A stretch of 64,000 nt of DNA from an uncultured Bacteroidales bacterium (lineage in GTDB: Bacteria > Bacteroidota > Bacteroidia > Bacteroidales > P3): the NCBI GenBank assembly GCA_944320465.1, contig CALUHO010000001.1, positions 1 to 64,000 of the forward strand, written 5' to 3'. The stretch's first letter is position 1. Each line of letters opens with the position of its first letter. Below, piece after piece: positions 1-8,092 of this stretch. The position numbers were made by a program, and so were the translations under genes. Below the pieces are notes generated by a model, which had not been told where the DNA came from, made no database searches, and was given only the letters and a program-made list of their open reading frames with translations.

Positions 1-72
1 TCGGCTAGGCGAGAAGCATGCTGCATGACACAAGCGGGCAATCTCCCCAAAGTCTAATGACCGATTTGGGTT
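1..72 (+). mobile_element. 197-bp palindromic MITE-like element, right end only (copy 1)
   Basis: These 72 bases match the last 72 bases of the complete copies at 7875, 25328 and 52655, and they end with the same right terminal repeat (reverse complement of AACCCAAATCGGTCATTAGA). The left part lies outside the window. The copy shares the variant TGCATGACAC with the copy at 52655, whereas the other two read TGCCTGACAC. It ends 25 bases before the start codon of the dndC fragment, so it may have displaced that gene's promoter. Confidence 0.8.
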
Positions 73-97
73 AAAATCACAGAAAGACTAATTTGTA

Positions 98-313
98 ATG
101 TCAAAACGTATTGATTATATAATAGATGATATCAGGGAACAGTATCTTGAAAATGATAACGATATACCTTGGATTATCGGATTTAGTGGAGGGAGGGATA
201 GCACTGTTGTCCTAACTTTAGTTTGGAAGGCCCTATTATCTATTCGAGAGGAGTTTGGAGATGCAGCACTGGCTAGACAGGTATATGTGGTTAATAACGA
301 TACGCTTGTCGAA
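98..313 (+). pseudogene. dndC: DndC-like phosphorothioation sulfurtransferase, 5' fragment
   Basis: DndC is the PP-loop ATPase/sulfurtransferase of the DNA phosphorothioation (Dnd) system. The first 72 residues look like a DndC N-terminus: a PP-loop SGGRDST at residues 30-36 (usually SGGKDST), then LVWKALL, then VYVVNNDTLVE. Similarity stops abruptly after DTLVE. The frame stays open to 502, but that tail is mostly the antisense of the neighbouring regulator gene. A full DndC has several hundred residues, so the Fe-S cysteines and most of the enzyme are missing. No dndB, dndD or dndE is nearby. I read it as the relic of a lost Dnd island, cut at its 3' side by a rearrangement and preceded closely by a palindromic element. 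The family call comes from motif recognition. Confidence 0.7.
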
Positions 314-406
314 CCAAACTCTTTAAAATCGGTACACCTTCCCCTTCCAGACCGGCACGATAGAAGCCTGGAAGACGGCGGAATAAGCCTCTATTGTAAC
401 GCCTTG

Positions 407-2164
407 TTACAAGCTGGCAATCAGTTTGTCCAAAGCCTCGTCCTTTTCCATTCCCAATTTTTTGCGGAGCCGGTAACGGTTCTTGTTGACCGATTCCGGT
501 GAGAGGTTCAGCATCTGCGCGATTTGTTTCGACGACATCCCGATGCGGATATAGGCGCAAAGTTTGATTTCGTTTGCTGTCAAATCCGGGAATTTCTGTT
601 TCAGGTTATCAAAGAAATGAGGGTTTACCTGCGTGAAAAGCCCCACGAATTGCTGCCAGTAATCCCCGTCCATATGCAGGCTTTCGCCAACCAAATGTTT
701 GATTTGAAGGCAATTCTGGTTGCCAGTCTCTTCTTCGGCTTTCGATGCCAAATCTTCGATTTCCTTCAACAGGTTGTTTTTGTTGGCTAAGAGCAAAGAA
801 TACGATGTGATTTCCCGGATTTTCTGATCCATTTTTTCCTCTTGCAGCTTTTTGATTTCCTGTTCATGGCCCAACTGGTCGATCAATTCCTTGTTTTCGA
901 TTTCTTTCAAGAGTACGGTTTGCCGCATGCTCCGGCGGCGTTCCATAGCCACGAGCCACAATAGGAACAAGGCTACGATGATGCCGGCAGCCGTGACCGT
1001 GATAATGACCAACTGCTTTGCTTTCAAGTTCGCCGCCTGTTTTGAAAGCTGGATTTGGTTCTCCGATAGCTCCATCACTATATCCACATAATTCTTGTAC
1101 GAATCCAAGGTTTGCGGCTGCTGGATACGAGAGTTGAGACTGTTATATTCCTGTAGATACAAATAAGAACTATCGGTGAGACCTTGCTGCGCGAACAAGA
1201 TAGATAACTCATAAGCTACAGATGCATATATGTTTACATTGCTGTCTTCTAACGCTATTTCTCTCGCCTTGGAATAATATCGTATCGCTTCTTTGTAGTT
1301 TTCCTTGTACCGGAAATAATTGCCGATATTTCCCAATAAGATGAGTTTTATATTATTGTTATCTGTATTGTGCAAAACATCAATTCCTTTCATGTATAAT
1401 CGGTAGGCTGAATCCCGCTCTCCCTGGGCTGCGATGTACGAACCAAGGTTAAGGTAGCAGACACCAAGCATGCTGCTGTCTCTTGATTGGATAATATTTG
1501 GCAGGACAGATTGGATGGTCATCTCGGCAGAATCGTATTTTTCTTCAAGGAATTGCAGTCGGGAATAATTGATTTTGATCTGATAGCTCTTTTGCGTATT
1601 GGGCGGACATTGCTGCAAGGCAATCTGATAGTAATACCGGCTTAGTTCGTAATCCTGGATATACGGCCCGATATTTCCCAAAGTGGTAGCCGTTTCCACA
1701 ATCAATCTCCGATCATCCAGCTCAACGGCTTTCCGGTACGCTTCCACGGCACGGCGGAACGCAGAAGGAAAGTTCCCGTATGCCAAGTTGGATAAAGCTG
1801 ACGCATAATTAAGCAACAGCAGATTGTGCTGGTTTTCTGTCAATGCCGGAATCTGCATCAGCGAATCGATTCGGTTAGCCAACAGGTTCTGGTCGTTATG
1901 CTGCGAATATTCCACCAAGGCATCCCAGTACACGCATTGCACGAACAGATTCGCATCCTTGGTCCGGTAGGCAATCTTGTACAATTCCTGCACAATTCCT
2001 GCCGCATACGAACCTTGATTGAAATAGTTTTCCGAAATCAGGCCAATCAAAGAATCCGCCCTCTGTTTTTCTGCCAGCAATGTATTTTCTGACAAAGAAT
2101 TGTCCGACCAGAAATCAATGGCATCCTGCGCAGCGAGGTATCCATTTCCAGCCAAGATACACAT
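407..2164 (-). CDS. TPR sensor protein with C-terminal LuxR-type helix-turn-helix
   Basis: A one-protein regulator of a type common in Bacteroidota. The N-terminal two thirds are helical tetratricopeptide-like repeats (for example residues 160-340, with repeated YY/A-Y patterns). A single membrane segment follows (QLVIITVTAAGIIVALFLLW, about residues 385-405), then a charged coiled coil, then a LuxR/GerE-like HTH at the end (LTANEIKLCAYIRIGMSSKQ, continuing to RYRLRKKLG). The sensor part would lie in the periplasm and the HTH in the cytoplasm. The start given is the first in-frame ATG, but it leaves half a signal peptide. Eight codons of a better start (MKRILLRV) begin at 2193, eight bases after the flippase gene ends, and are joined to this frame only if the T7 tract at 2165-2171 had eight T. 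So this may be a phase-variable gene, a sequencing error, or a true short start. It probably forms an operon with the flippase. Target genes are unknown. Confidence 0.8.
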   Translation of the reverse strand: MCILAGNGYLAAQDAIDFWSDNSLSENTLLAEKQRADSLIGLISENYFNQGSYAAGIVQELYKIAYRTKDANLFVQCVYWDALVEYSQHNDQNLLANRIDSLMQIPALTENQHNLLLLNYASALSNLAYGNFPSAFRRAVEAYRKAVELDDRRLIVETATTLGNIGPYIQDYELSRYYYQIALQQCPPNTQKSYQIKINYSRLQFLEEKYDSAEMTIQSVLPNIIQSRDSSMLGVCYLNLGSYIAAQGERDSAYRLYMKGIDVLHNTDNNNIKLILLGNIGNYFRYKENYKEAIRYYSKAREIALEDSNVNIYASVAYELSILFAQQGLTDSSYLYLQEYNSLNSRIQQPQTLDSYKNYVDIVMELSENQIQLSKQAANLKAKQLVIITVTAAGIIVALFLLWLVAMERRRSMRQTVLLKEIENKELIDQLGHEQEIKKLQEEKMDQKIREITSYSLLLANKNNLLKEIEDLASKAEEETGNQNCLQIKHLVGESLHMDGDYWQQFVGLFTQVNPHFFDNLKQKFPDLTANEIKLCAYIRIGMSSKQIAQMLNLSPESVNKNRYRLRKKLGMEKDEALDKLIASL

Positions 2165-2200
2165 AAAAAAACTCTCAAAAGAATGCGTTTCATTTCCATT

Positions 2201-3499
2201 CTAAATTTTCACCTTGTCCCCTCGCGTAGCAGCCTCCTCATCCTCTAATCCCGCCTCGTAATCCTTGATCCATTTCCGGTAGCAAAGCAGCTGGAAGCTA
2301 ACTATGAGTACGCCACCTAAACTGTATAGGGACATGGATAGCCGGATATCTTTCAGCGCGATTCCTATGGCTAATCCTGCAGCCCGCAGCATTAAATAAA
2401 CCACTTCCACCCACAACATCAAGGCCTGTTTCTGGAACAAATCGCTTAGAGACGATACGCTGTTTCCCGCGCAGACCATTGCAATCCATGGCAGCATCAA
2501 CCGGATATACCGCCCTGTTTCGAGCCATTCATCTCCTAACAGCCAAGCGCATAAGGCAGGCAGAATCCAATATAATAAAGCAAAACTCGGAATCACAACC
2601 AAGAAACATCCCAGCACGAATTTCCGGAAAAAAGGCATCACCCGCCGCCGATTCTGTACATTTTCTGCGAACCTTTGGAAAAAAACCTGATATAACGAAC
2701 CAGAAATCATATTAATGGGTCGGAAAGCCAAAGTGAACCCCATGCCGATGAAACCCATTTCCGCCACCCCGAAAAAAGGTGTCAATATGAAAAACGGCAA
2801 ATTCGCGCTCAAACTGTTGACCAGGCTGCGTGGCAGCGAAAAAAGAGGGAAACGTGCATACCGCCGTGCCGCCAGCCGCATAGAAATCCGGTCGAAATGC
2901 AACAGCTTTGACCCCCAAGCGCGAAAAGTTCCGGCCACGCTAAGGCCCAGCGACACTGTCAAGCCTAAGACGGTTGAGACGAACAATCCCCATTGCAACC
3001 GGCCTGCTGCTCCAAACCCCCATTTCAACAGCGCATTGCTCAGGGTCTGGCTCACTTGATACCTACTGATAGCTCCGAACCTCTTCTGCCGCGTGAACCA
3101 GTAATTCAGCAGCGTCCAAGCCGCCGACAGGGCAACAAACAAAGGTAACAGCGGGTATACTGCAGCTAATTCCGGTGTCTCGAAAAGCCCGGCAATCGCT
3201 TCCCTGAAAAACACCGAAATCCCGCACAGGATCACCACGGACAGACTGCACAAAGCCGAAACCTGCCATACCCCGATGGCTTTTTTTTCGTTTTTTGGTA
3301 GCAAGACCGCGTAATGGTAATCCGCATTGGCCACCAATACAAGAACCCCGCCAATAGACAAAAAAAGATTCAGAAGCCCGAAGTCCTCAGGCCGGTAGAG
3401 CCGCGTCAGAAGAGGGTAGAACAGCAGCCCTACCATCTGCGCGATGGCGTTCCCCGACAGCATCTTGGCCGCATTCCTGTAAATCTCAGACCTGAACAT
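2201..3499 (-). CDS. Oligosaccharide flippase (Wzx/PST family)
   Basis: A polytopic inner-membrane protein of 432 residues with about 12 hydrophobic segments. Its N-terminus (residues 1-45, including NAIAQMVGLLFYPLLTRLY and a PEDFG motif) is typical of polysaccharide-biosynthesis flippases of the MOP superfamily, which move lipid-linked sugar repeat units across the inner membrane. A charged C-terminal tail ends in ATRGDKVKI. No glycosyltransferase lies next to it, so the glycan it serves cannot be inferred; the surface-sugar genes at 53.6-56.5 kb are far away. It is transcribed leftward, away from the tandem repeat at 3537-3718, and TATCTTCG (complement of 3519-3526) is a near-consensus -7 element just before it. 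The TPR regulator follows directly. O-antigen or capsule export is plausible but not shown. Confidence 0.85.
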   Translation of the reverse strand: MFRSEIYRNAAKMLSGNAIAQMVGLLFYPLLTRLYRPEDFGLLNLFLSIGGVLVLVANADYHYAVLLPKNEKKAIGVWQVSALCSLSVVILCGISVFFREAIAGLFETPELAAVYPLLPLFVALSAAWTLLNYWFTRQKRFGAISRYQVSQTLSNALLKWGFGAAGRLQWGLFVSTVLGLTVSLGLSVAGTFRAWGSKLLHFDRISMRLAARRYARFPLFSLPRSLVNSLSANLPFFILTPFFGVAEMGFIGMGFTLAFRPINMISGSLYQVFFQRFAENVQNRRRVMPFFRKFVLGCFLVVIPSFALLYWILPALCAWLLGDEWLETGRYIRLMLPWIAMVCAGNSVSSLSDLFQKQALMLWVEVVYLMLRAAGLAIGIALKDIRLSMSLYSLGGVLIVSFQLLCYRKWIKDYEAGLEDEEAATRGDKVKI

Positions 3500-3536
3500 A
3501 CAAGTACCAAAAAGGCTTCGAAGATACGATTTTTGT

Positions 3537-3718
3537 CTCGACTTTCGCTATCTTTGACTTCGTCGAAGATAGCTTGGTCTCGGCAAAGCTCAAGCAAGGG
3601 AGCGGCTTGGCTCTGCTCTCGACTTTCGCTATCTTTGACTTCGTCGAAGATAGCTTGGTCTCGGCAAAGCTCAAGCAAGGGAGCGGCTTGGCTCTGCTCT
3701 CGACTTTCGCTATCTTTG
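3537..3718. repeat. 81-bp tandem repeat (2.2 units) in a divergent intergenic region
   Basis: The units start at 3537, 3618 and 3699 with exact 81-bp spacing, and the third unit is partial. Each carries TATCTTTG (3549-3556, 3630-3637, 3711-3718), which fits the Bacteroidota -7 box. Each full unit also has a hairpin CTATCTT..AAGATAG with an inner GAC/GTC stem. Part of the unit (CTCGGCAAAGCTCAAGCAAG and GGCTTGGCTCTGCTCTCG) recurs in inverse orientation at 35385-35420 and 39909-39945. The repeat lies between the flippase and the DUF4301 gene, so copy number could set promoter strength. Confidence 0.9.
3688..3718 (+). promoter_or_regulatory. Bacteroidota-type promoter for the DUF4301 gene
   Basis: TTG at 3688-3690, a 20-base spacer, and TATCTTTG at 3711-3718 fit the TTTG/TAnnTTTG pattern. 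The start codon follows about 34 bases after the -7 box. The same pair recurs 81 bases upstream in the preceding unit. Confidence 0.65.
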
Positions 3719-3752
3719 CTTATTGTTTATCAATAAAAGCAAAAACAAGAAT

Positions 3753-5411
3753 ATGGAAACTTTGACAGCCAACGACCTTCAGCAATTGCAACAGAAAGGC
3801 ATCACCCAGGAAAAGCTCCAGCAGCAGCTCCGCGACTTCAAGACAGGTTTCCCTTTTGCCCGCCTTGTAGCTCCCGCCCTCAAAGGACATGGCGTGCTGA
3901 GCCTCAGCCCCCAGGAGCAAGAGCATTACCGCAAGCTCTACCGGGAACAGGCCGCCAACAACAAGATTCTCAAATTCGTGCCGGCTTCCGGTGCCGCCAC
4001 CCGGATGTTCAAGAACCTTTACGCCTATTACGAAAGCCTCAAGGACTACCGTAATGCCACCCATCAGGACAAAGCCCCGGAAAACATCGAACTCAAGCCC
4101 GATGTGCAGGAATTTTTCGACCGTCTGCCCGACTTCGCCTATTACGAAGAATTAGAAAACGCCTTGAACAAGATTTACGGCAAAAGTGTGGCATCCAGCC
4201 TCATCAACAAAGAATATTTCTGCATCCTCGATACCATGCTCGAAAACCCGCAGGGGTTGAGGTACGGCAAGCTCCCCAAAGCCCTGCTGCTCTTCCACAA
4301 CTATCCCAACGGGCCACGGATGTCATTGGAAGAGCATCTGGTCGAAGCCGCCCTCTACGCCAGCACCCAAGGCGTATGCCATCTGCATTTCACCATTTCG
4401 CCCGAGCACCGCGAGGAATTCCGGAACCGGCTCAGCCACGTCCTGCCCAAATACGAGTCGCAGTATAAAGTGAAATACGATATCAGCTATTCCGAGCAGA
4501 AACCTTCCACCGATACCGTGGCTGTTACCCTCCAGGACGAGATTTTCCGCGACGAAGACGGCCGGATGGTGTTCCGCCCCGGCGGCCATGGCGCGTTGAT
4601 TGAGAACCTGAACGAAACTCAGGCCGATATCGTCTTCATCAAGAACATAGACAATGTCACTTATGATGCTCTTCGTCAGGACACCATTACTTATAAGGAA
4701 CTTCTGGCCGGCATCTTGATCCAGAGCCGCGAAGCCGTTTTTCAGAAACTCCGCGAAATAGATTCTTTCCTGTCTGGGGAGACCTCTTCCTCTGCCGGAG
4801 TCGACCAAAACTGTCGTGCAGCCGGAGTCCCTTGCCCTGATCAGGCCTACCTTCAAGATCTCAAAGACTTTGCGACCCAAAAACTCTGCATGGCACTGCC
4901 CGAAGACTTGGATTCCCAAAGTCCGGAACAGCAATTGGAATGGTTCCGCCAAGCTTTGAACCGTCCCATCCGCGTCTGCGGCGTGGTCAAGAACACCGGC
5001 GAACCCGGCGGCGGCCCCTTCTGGGTACTCGGTCAAGGGCAGAAAGTCCCTTCCTTGCAAATAGTAGAATCCTCGCAAGTAGATATGGGCGATGCCAGTC
5101 AGAAGGAAATTTTCAATACCTCCGAGTTCTTCAACCCGGTGGATTTGGTTTGCAGCCTCTACGACTATAAGCACGAAAAGTTCAATCTACCCGATTTTGT
5201 CGACCCCAAGACCGCCTTCATTTCCCGGAAGTCCGTCAAAGGCACCGACATCAAGGCCATGGAACTGCCCGGCCTTTGGAACGGCGCGATGGCGTATTGG
5301 ATTACCCTTTTCGTGGAAGTGCCCCAGACCGTCTTCACGCCCGTCAAGACCGTCAACGACCTGCTCCGTCCCCAGCACTTGGCCGCCCCGGCCTCTGGAT
5401 TCCGGAACTGA
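3753..5411 (+). CDS. DUF4301 family protein
   Basis: A soluble protein of 552 residues without signal peptide. The early motif KFVPASGAATRMFKNLY (about residue 80) is the hallmark of DUF4301 and resembles the nucleotide-binding loop of sugar-nucleotide pyrophosphorylases. Further conserved-looking blocks are FHNYPNGPRMSLEEHL and FRPGGHGALIENLN. The C-terminal half has RVCGVVKNTGEPGGGPFWVL, a glycine-rich segment. The fold resemblance suggests a nucleotidyltransferase-like role, but no substrate is known to me. ATG at 3753 is preferred over the upstream in-frame TTG at 3725-region because it lies a normal distance from the promoter. The gene stands alone, with no partner downstream in the same orientation. 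Confidence 0.8.
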   Translation: METLTANDLQQLQQKGITQEKLQQQLRDFKTGFPFARLVAPALKGHGVLSLSPQEQEHYRKLYREQAANNKILKFVPASGAATRMFKNLYAYYESLKDYRNATHQDKAPENIELKPDVQEFFDRLPDFAYYEELENALNKIYGKSVASSLINKEYFCILDTMLENPQGLRYGKLPKALLLFHNYPNGPRMSLEEHLVEAALYASTQGVCHLHFTISPEHREEFRNRLSHVLPKYESQYKVKYDISYSEQKPSTDTVAVTLQDEIFRDEDGRMVFRPGGHGALIENLNETQADIVFIKNIDNVTYDALRQDTITYKELLAGILIQSREAVFQKLREIDSFLSGETSSSAGVDQNCRAAGVPCPDQAYLQDLKDFATQKLCMALPEDLDSQSPEQQLEWFRQALNRPIRVCGVVKNTGEPGGGPFWVLGQGQKVPSLQIVESSQVDMGDASQKEIFNTSEFFNPVDLVCSLYDYKHEKFNLPDFVDPKTAFISRKSVKGTDIKAMELPGLWNGAMAYWITLFVEVPQTVFTPVKTVNDLLRPQHLAAPASGFRN

Positions 5412-5560
5412 GAGCCAGAGTTTGCCGACAACTTGTTTCGTCCCAGTGCCTGACCGCCCGCCCCGGCCACTGAAACGCCAGCCGCGCAAGGACGAGTTTG
5501 CCGATATTAGAATAGGTTCATTGAAATAAATGATTTTCAGTGATATATAAAATCCCTGCT

Positions 5561-5609
5561 CTTGGTACACAGATTTGTGGCCCACAAGTTTGTGTACCAA
5601 GTTTTTTTT
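5561..5609 (+). terminator. Near-perfect 20-bp inverted repeat followed by T8
   Basis: CTTGGTACACA at 5561 pairs with TGTGTACCAAG ending at 5601. The stem continues inward (TTGTGG/CCACAA) with only two mismatched pairs, and eight T follow at 5602-5609. It has the form of an intrinsic terminator for DUF4301, but the stem is unusually long and it lies exactly where the following ATPase pseudogene has lost its 5' part. It may therefore also mark a rearrangement or insertion end. Confidence 0.6.
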
Positions 5610-5614
5610 CTATA

Positions 5615-6235
5615 TCTTCGTTGCGAAGCATTCGTTCCGTATGGCAGCATCAGCAACATGTCTCCTATTGTTTTCTTGGCAGTAAGAAGCATATGATGGA
5701 GAATATGTTCTCTAATAAACGAATGCCTTTTTACCAATTCGGAGACATGCTGTATCTCGGGAAAATTTCGACATCGGATTGGGTTTCCTACATTCAATCC
5801 CGTTTTGCAATGAGAGGCAAGTCCATTTCAGCCGAAATGGCAAGCCTGTTGTGCCAGAAGGTGGATAACCAGTCCTCCTATGTGCAGCAATTAGCATGGA
5901 ATGTTCTTCTTGAAACCGGAAAAGAAACAAAAATGCAGGATATTGATAACGGAATGAGAGCTTTGATAGCCCAAAATTCAGCCTTTTTCATGCAGCAGAT
6001 AGAAGGTATGACCTCATACCAGATCAATTTCATCAGAGCTTTATGTGCTGGAGTTCAGACAGGCCTTAGTTCGAAAAAAGTATTGGAAACCTACGACTTA
6101 GGATCTAAATCCAATATTACAAGAATCAGGAAGTCATTGATAGAAAAGGAATTGCTTGATGTGGACGGAAAAATCCATGTATTGGCCGATCCTGTTTTCA
6201 AGGCTTGGTTCACAGCTGCATACATGTCCATCTGA
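5615..6235 (+). pseudogene. AAA ATPase (archaeal-type family), N-terminally truncated
   Basis: The reading frame resembles the C-terminal half of the Bacteroidota ATPases of the 'ATPase domain predominantly from Archaea' family: IRSVWQHQQHVSYCFLGSKK, MPFYQFGDMLYLGKIS, YVQQLAWNVL, MTSYQINFIRAL, then a winged-helix-like end (SKSNITRIRKSLIEKELLDV). Full members have roughly 370-400 residues and begin with a P-loop. Here Walker A and B are absent, and similarity begins right after the hairpin and T8 at 5561-5609. The first in-frame ATGs are at 5693. A shortened protein from there would be a non-hydrolysing remnant. I infer loss of the 5' half by deletion or insertion. Confidence 0.7.
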
Positions 6236-6305
6236 AAGCGAGGAAAGTATTGTGCACCCTCATTGACAGCCCCACGGAAAATGCAATAAATAATACCAAT
6301 AAATT

Positions 6306-7667
6306 ATGACACCTATCAAAGATTACATCCAGGCCAACAAAGACCGTTTCCTGGAAGAACTCTACGGACTGATCAGGATACCCTCCATCAGTTCCGAGGC
6401 CGCCCATAAACCCGATATGCAGCGTGCCGCCGAATACTGGAGAGATCAGATTCTCAAAGCCGGTGCCGACAAGGCCGAAGTGATGCCCACCCAAGGCAAC
6501 CCCGTGGTCTATGGAGAAAAAATCATCGACCCAAAAGCCAAGACCGTCCTCGTCTATGGCCATTACGACGTGATGCCCGTCGATCCCCTCGAACTCTGGA
6601 AGACCCAACCCTTCGAACCCCAGATCATCGGCGACCGTCTCTATGCCCGGGGCGCCAACGACGATAAAGGCCAGTCCTTCATGCACGCCAAAGCCTTCGA
6701 ATACATGGTCAAGGAAAACTGCCTTCCATGCAACGTCAAGTTCATGCTCGAAGGCGAGGAAGAAATCGGTTCCCCCTCTTTGGGCAAATGGTGCGCCGAC
6801 CACAAGGAAATGCTCAAAGCCGACGTGATTCTGGTTTCCGACACCTCGATGATTGCCCCTGAAATTCCCTCCGTCACCGTAGGGCTTCGCGGCCTGAGCT
6901 ATATCGAAGTCAGCGTCACCGGCCCCAACAAGGATCTCCATTCCGGCCTTTTCGGCGGTGCTGTGGCCAATCCCGCCAATGTCCTGGCCAAGCTTATCGC
7001 CGACCTTATCGACGAGAACGGCCACGTCACTGTTCCCGGCTTCTACGACGATGTGCTGGAGATCTCCCAGGAAGAGCGTGCCGCCATGGCCAAAGCCCCC
7101 TTCAGCGAAGAAGAATACAAGAAAGCCCTCGACATAGAAGAAGTGAGCGGCGAGAAAGGCTATACCACCTTGGAACGCACCGGCATCCGTCCCTCCTTGG
7201 ACGTGAACGGGATGTGGAGCGGTTATACCGGAGAAGGAGCCAAGACCGTCCTACCCTCCACCGCCCATGCCAAGATCAGCATGCGCCTTGTTCCCAACCA
7301 AAACTGGGAAAAGATAGGCCAGCTCGTGGCCGATGCCCTCAAAGCCCGCGCCCCCAAGAGCGTCAAAGTGGAAGTGAAGCTCCTGCACGGCGGATCCGCA
7401 TACGGCGCCGACCTCGCTTCCGATGCCTACAAAGCCGCCGAGCAAGCCTACATGGACGTGTACGGCAAGCTGCCTATTCCCACTCGCAGCGGTGGCAGCA
7501 TCCCCATCATCGCCACCTTCGAGCAAGTCCTCGGCATCAAGTCCCTCCTGATGGGATTCGGCCTCGAAGCCGACGCGATTCATTCCCCCAACGAAAGCTA
7601 CCTCCTGCAGAACTTCTTCCGAGGCATCGAAACCATCGCCACTTTCTACCAGCATTACGGCAAGTAG
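6306..7667 (+). CDS. M20 family dipeptidase (carnosinase-like)
   Basis: A zinc-dependent cytosolic dipeptidase of 453 residues. The metal-site motifs are all visible: YGHYDVMPVDP with H86 and D88, ARGANDDKGQ with the bridging D119, the catalytic EGEEEIGS (E152/E153), VSDTS with D179, DLHSGLFGG of the lid domain, and a final FGLEADAIHSPNE with the last histidine ligand. There is no signal peptide. The length is usual for the M20 CNDP-like group, which cleaves dipeptides with broad specificity. It would process peptides imported by a carrier such as the POT transporter at 37.7 kb, but that link is only functional inference. It is preceded by the ATPase remnant and followed by two hairpins, so it is probably monocistronic. 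Confidence 0.93.
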   Translation: MTPIKDYIQANKDRFLEELYGLIRIPSISSEAAHKPDMQRAAEYWRDQILKAGADKAEVMPTQGNPVVYGEKIIDPKAKTVLVYGHYDVMPVDPLELWKTQPFEPQIIGDRLYARGANDDKGQSFMHAKAFEYMVKENCLPCNVKFMLEGEEEIGSPSLGKWCADHKEMLKADVILVSDTSMIAPEIPSVTVGLRGLSYIEVSVTGPNKDLHSGLFGGAVANPANVLAKLIADLIDENGHVTVPGFYDDVLEISQEERAAMAKAPFSEEEYKKALDIEEVSGEKGYTTLERTGIRPSLDVNGMWSGYTGEGAKTVLPSTAHAKISMRLVPNQNWEKIGQLVADALKARAPKSVKVEVKLLHGGSAYGADLASDAYKAAEQAYMDVYGKLPIPTRSGGSIPIIATFEQVLGIKSLLMGFGLEADAIHSPNESYLLQNFFRGIETIATFYQHYGK

Positions 7668-7709
7668 TTTTCCGGGATTTTTTTTCGAACCCATCGGGAA
7701 GAACACACC

Positions 7710-7736
7710 GCCGGCGCAGCAACACCCTGCGCCGGC
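7710..7736. other. GC-rich 10-bp hairpin after the dipeptidase gene
   Basis: GCCGGCGCAG at 7710-7719 pairs perfectly with CTGCGCCGGC at 7727-7736 around a seven-base loop. No T-tract follows. It may help protect the mRNA 3' end. Confidence 0.6.
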
Positions 7737-7785
7737 TGCAGGAACGGCCAAGTTGGTGGTTGGATAGTCTTTTCTGCCTTTTCAG

Positions 7786-7828
7786 GCGGTGTGCCAAGGA
7801 ATTGATTCCGTTGGCGCACCGCTTTTTT
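7786..7828 (+). terminator. Rho-independent terminator of the dipeptidase gene
   Basis: GCGGTGTGCCAA at 7786-7797 pairs with TTGGCGCACCGC at 7811-7822 with one G-T pair. An inner GGAAT/ATTCC stem extends it, and six T follow. Confidence 0.8.
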
Positions 7829-7840
7829 GTTGTATTTTTG
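7811..7840 (+). promoter_or_regulatory. Bacteroidota-type promoter reading into element copy 2
   Basis: TTGG at 7811, a 19-base gap, and TATTTTTG at 7833-7840 form a good match to the consensus. It overlaps the 3' arm of the dipeptidase terminator. The next open gene starts at 8121, after the palindromic element, so the element sits inside the likely 5' leader. Confidence 0.6.
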
Positions 7841-7874
7841 CAAGTTTGCAGGGGTTGGTCGGGCAATGGCGTTA

Positions 7875-8071
7875 AACCCAAATCGGTCATTAGACACGCC
7901 GTGACCGTTTCTGATTGGGAAAACGAGGCTTTCGGGCATCTTGCCCGCTTCTGTCCGCATCCTGTTTCTCGCTACGCCTCGACGTAGCCCGCTACGCCTT
8001 CGGCTAGGCGAGAAGCATGCTGCCTGACACAAGCGGGCAATCTCCCCAAAGTCTAATGACCGATTTGGGTT
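7875..8071 (+). mobile_element. 197-bp palindromic MITE-like element (copy 2)
   Basis: A full copy bounded by a perfect 21-bp terminal inverted repeat that begins AACCCAAATCGGTCATTAGA. Inside, TTGCCCGCTT pairs with AAGCGGGCAA, TTCTCGC pairs with GCGAGAA, and CTACG..CGTAG forms a central loop, so most of the element can fold into one long imperfect hairpin. It has no coding capacity of note. The flanks TAA (left) and TAA (right) of the ACCC..GGGT core could be a 3-bp target duplication. The orientation is the same as in the other copies. Confidence 0.85.
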
Positions 8072-8092
8072 AAAATCGCTTGCGAGGGCATG

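Noticed and set aside
3537..3718. Tandem repeat considered as a CRISPR array
   Set aside because: The units are 81 bp and identical throughout, without unique spacers, and no cas gene is present.
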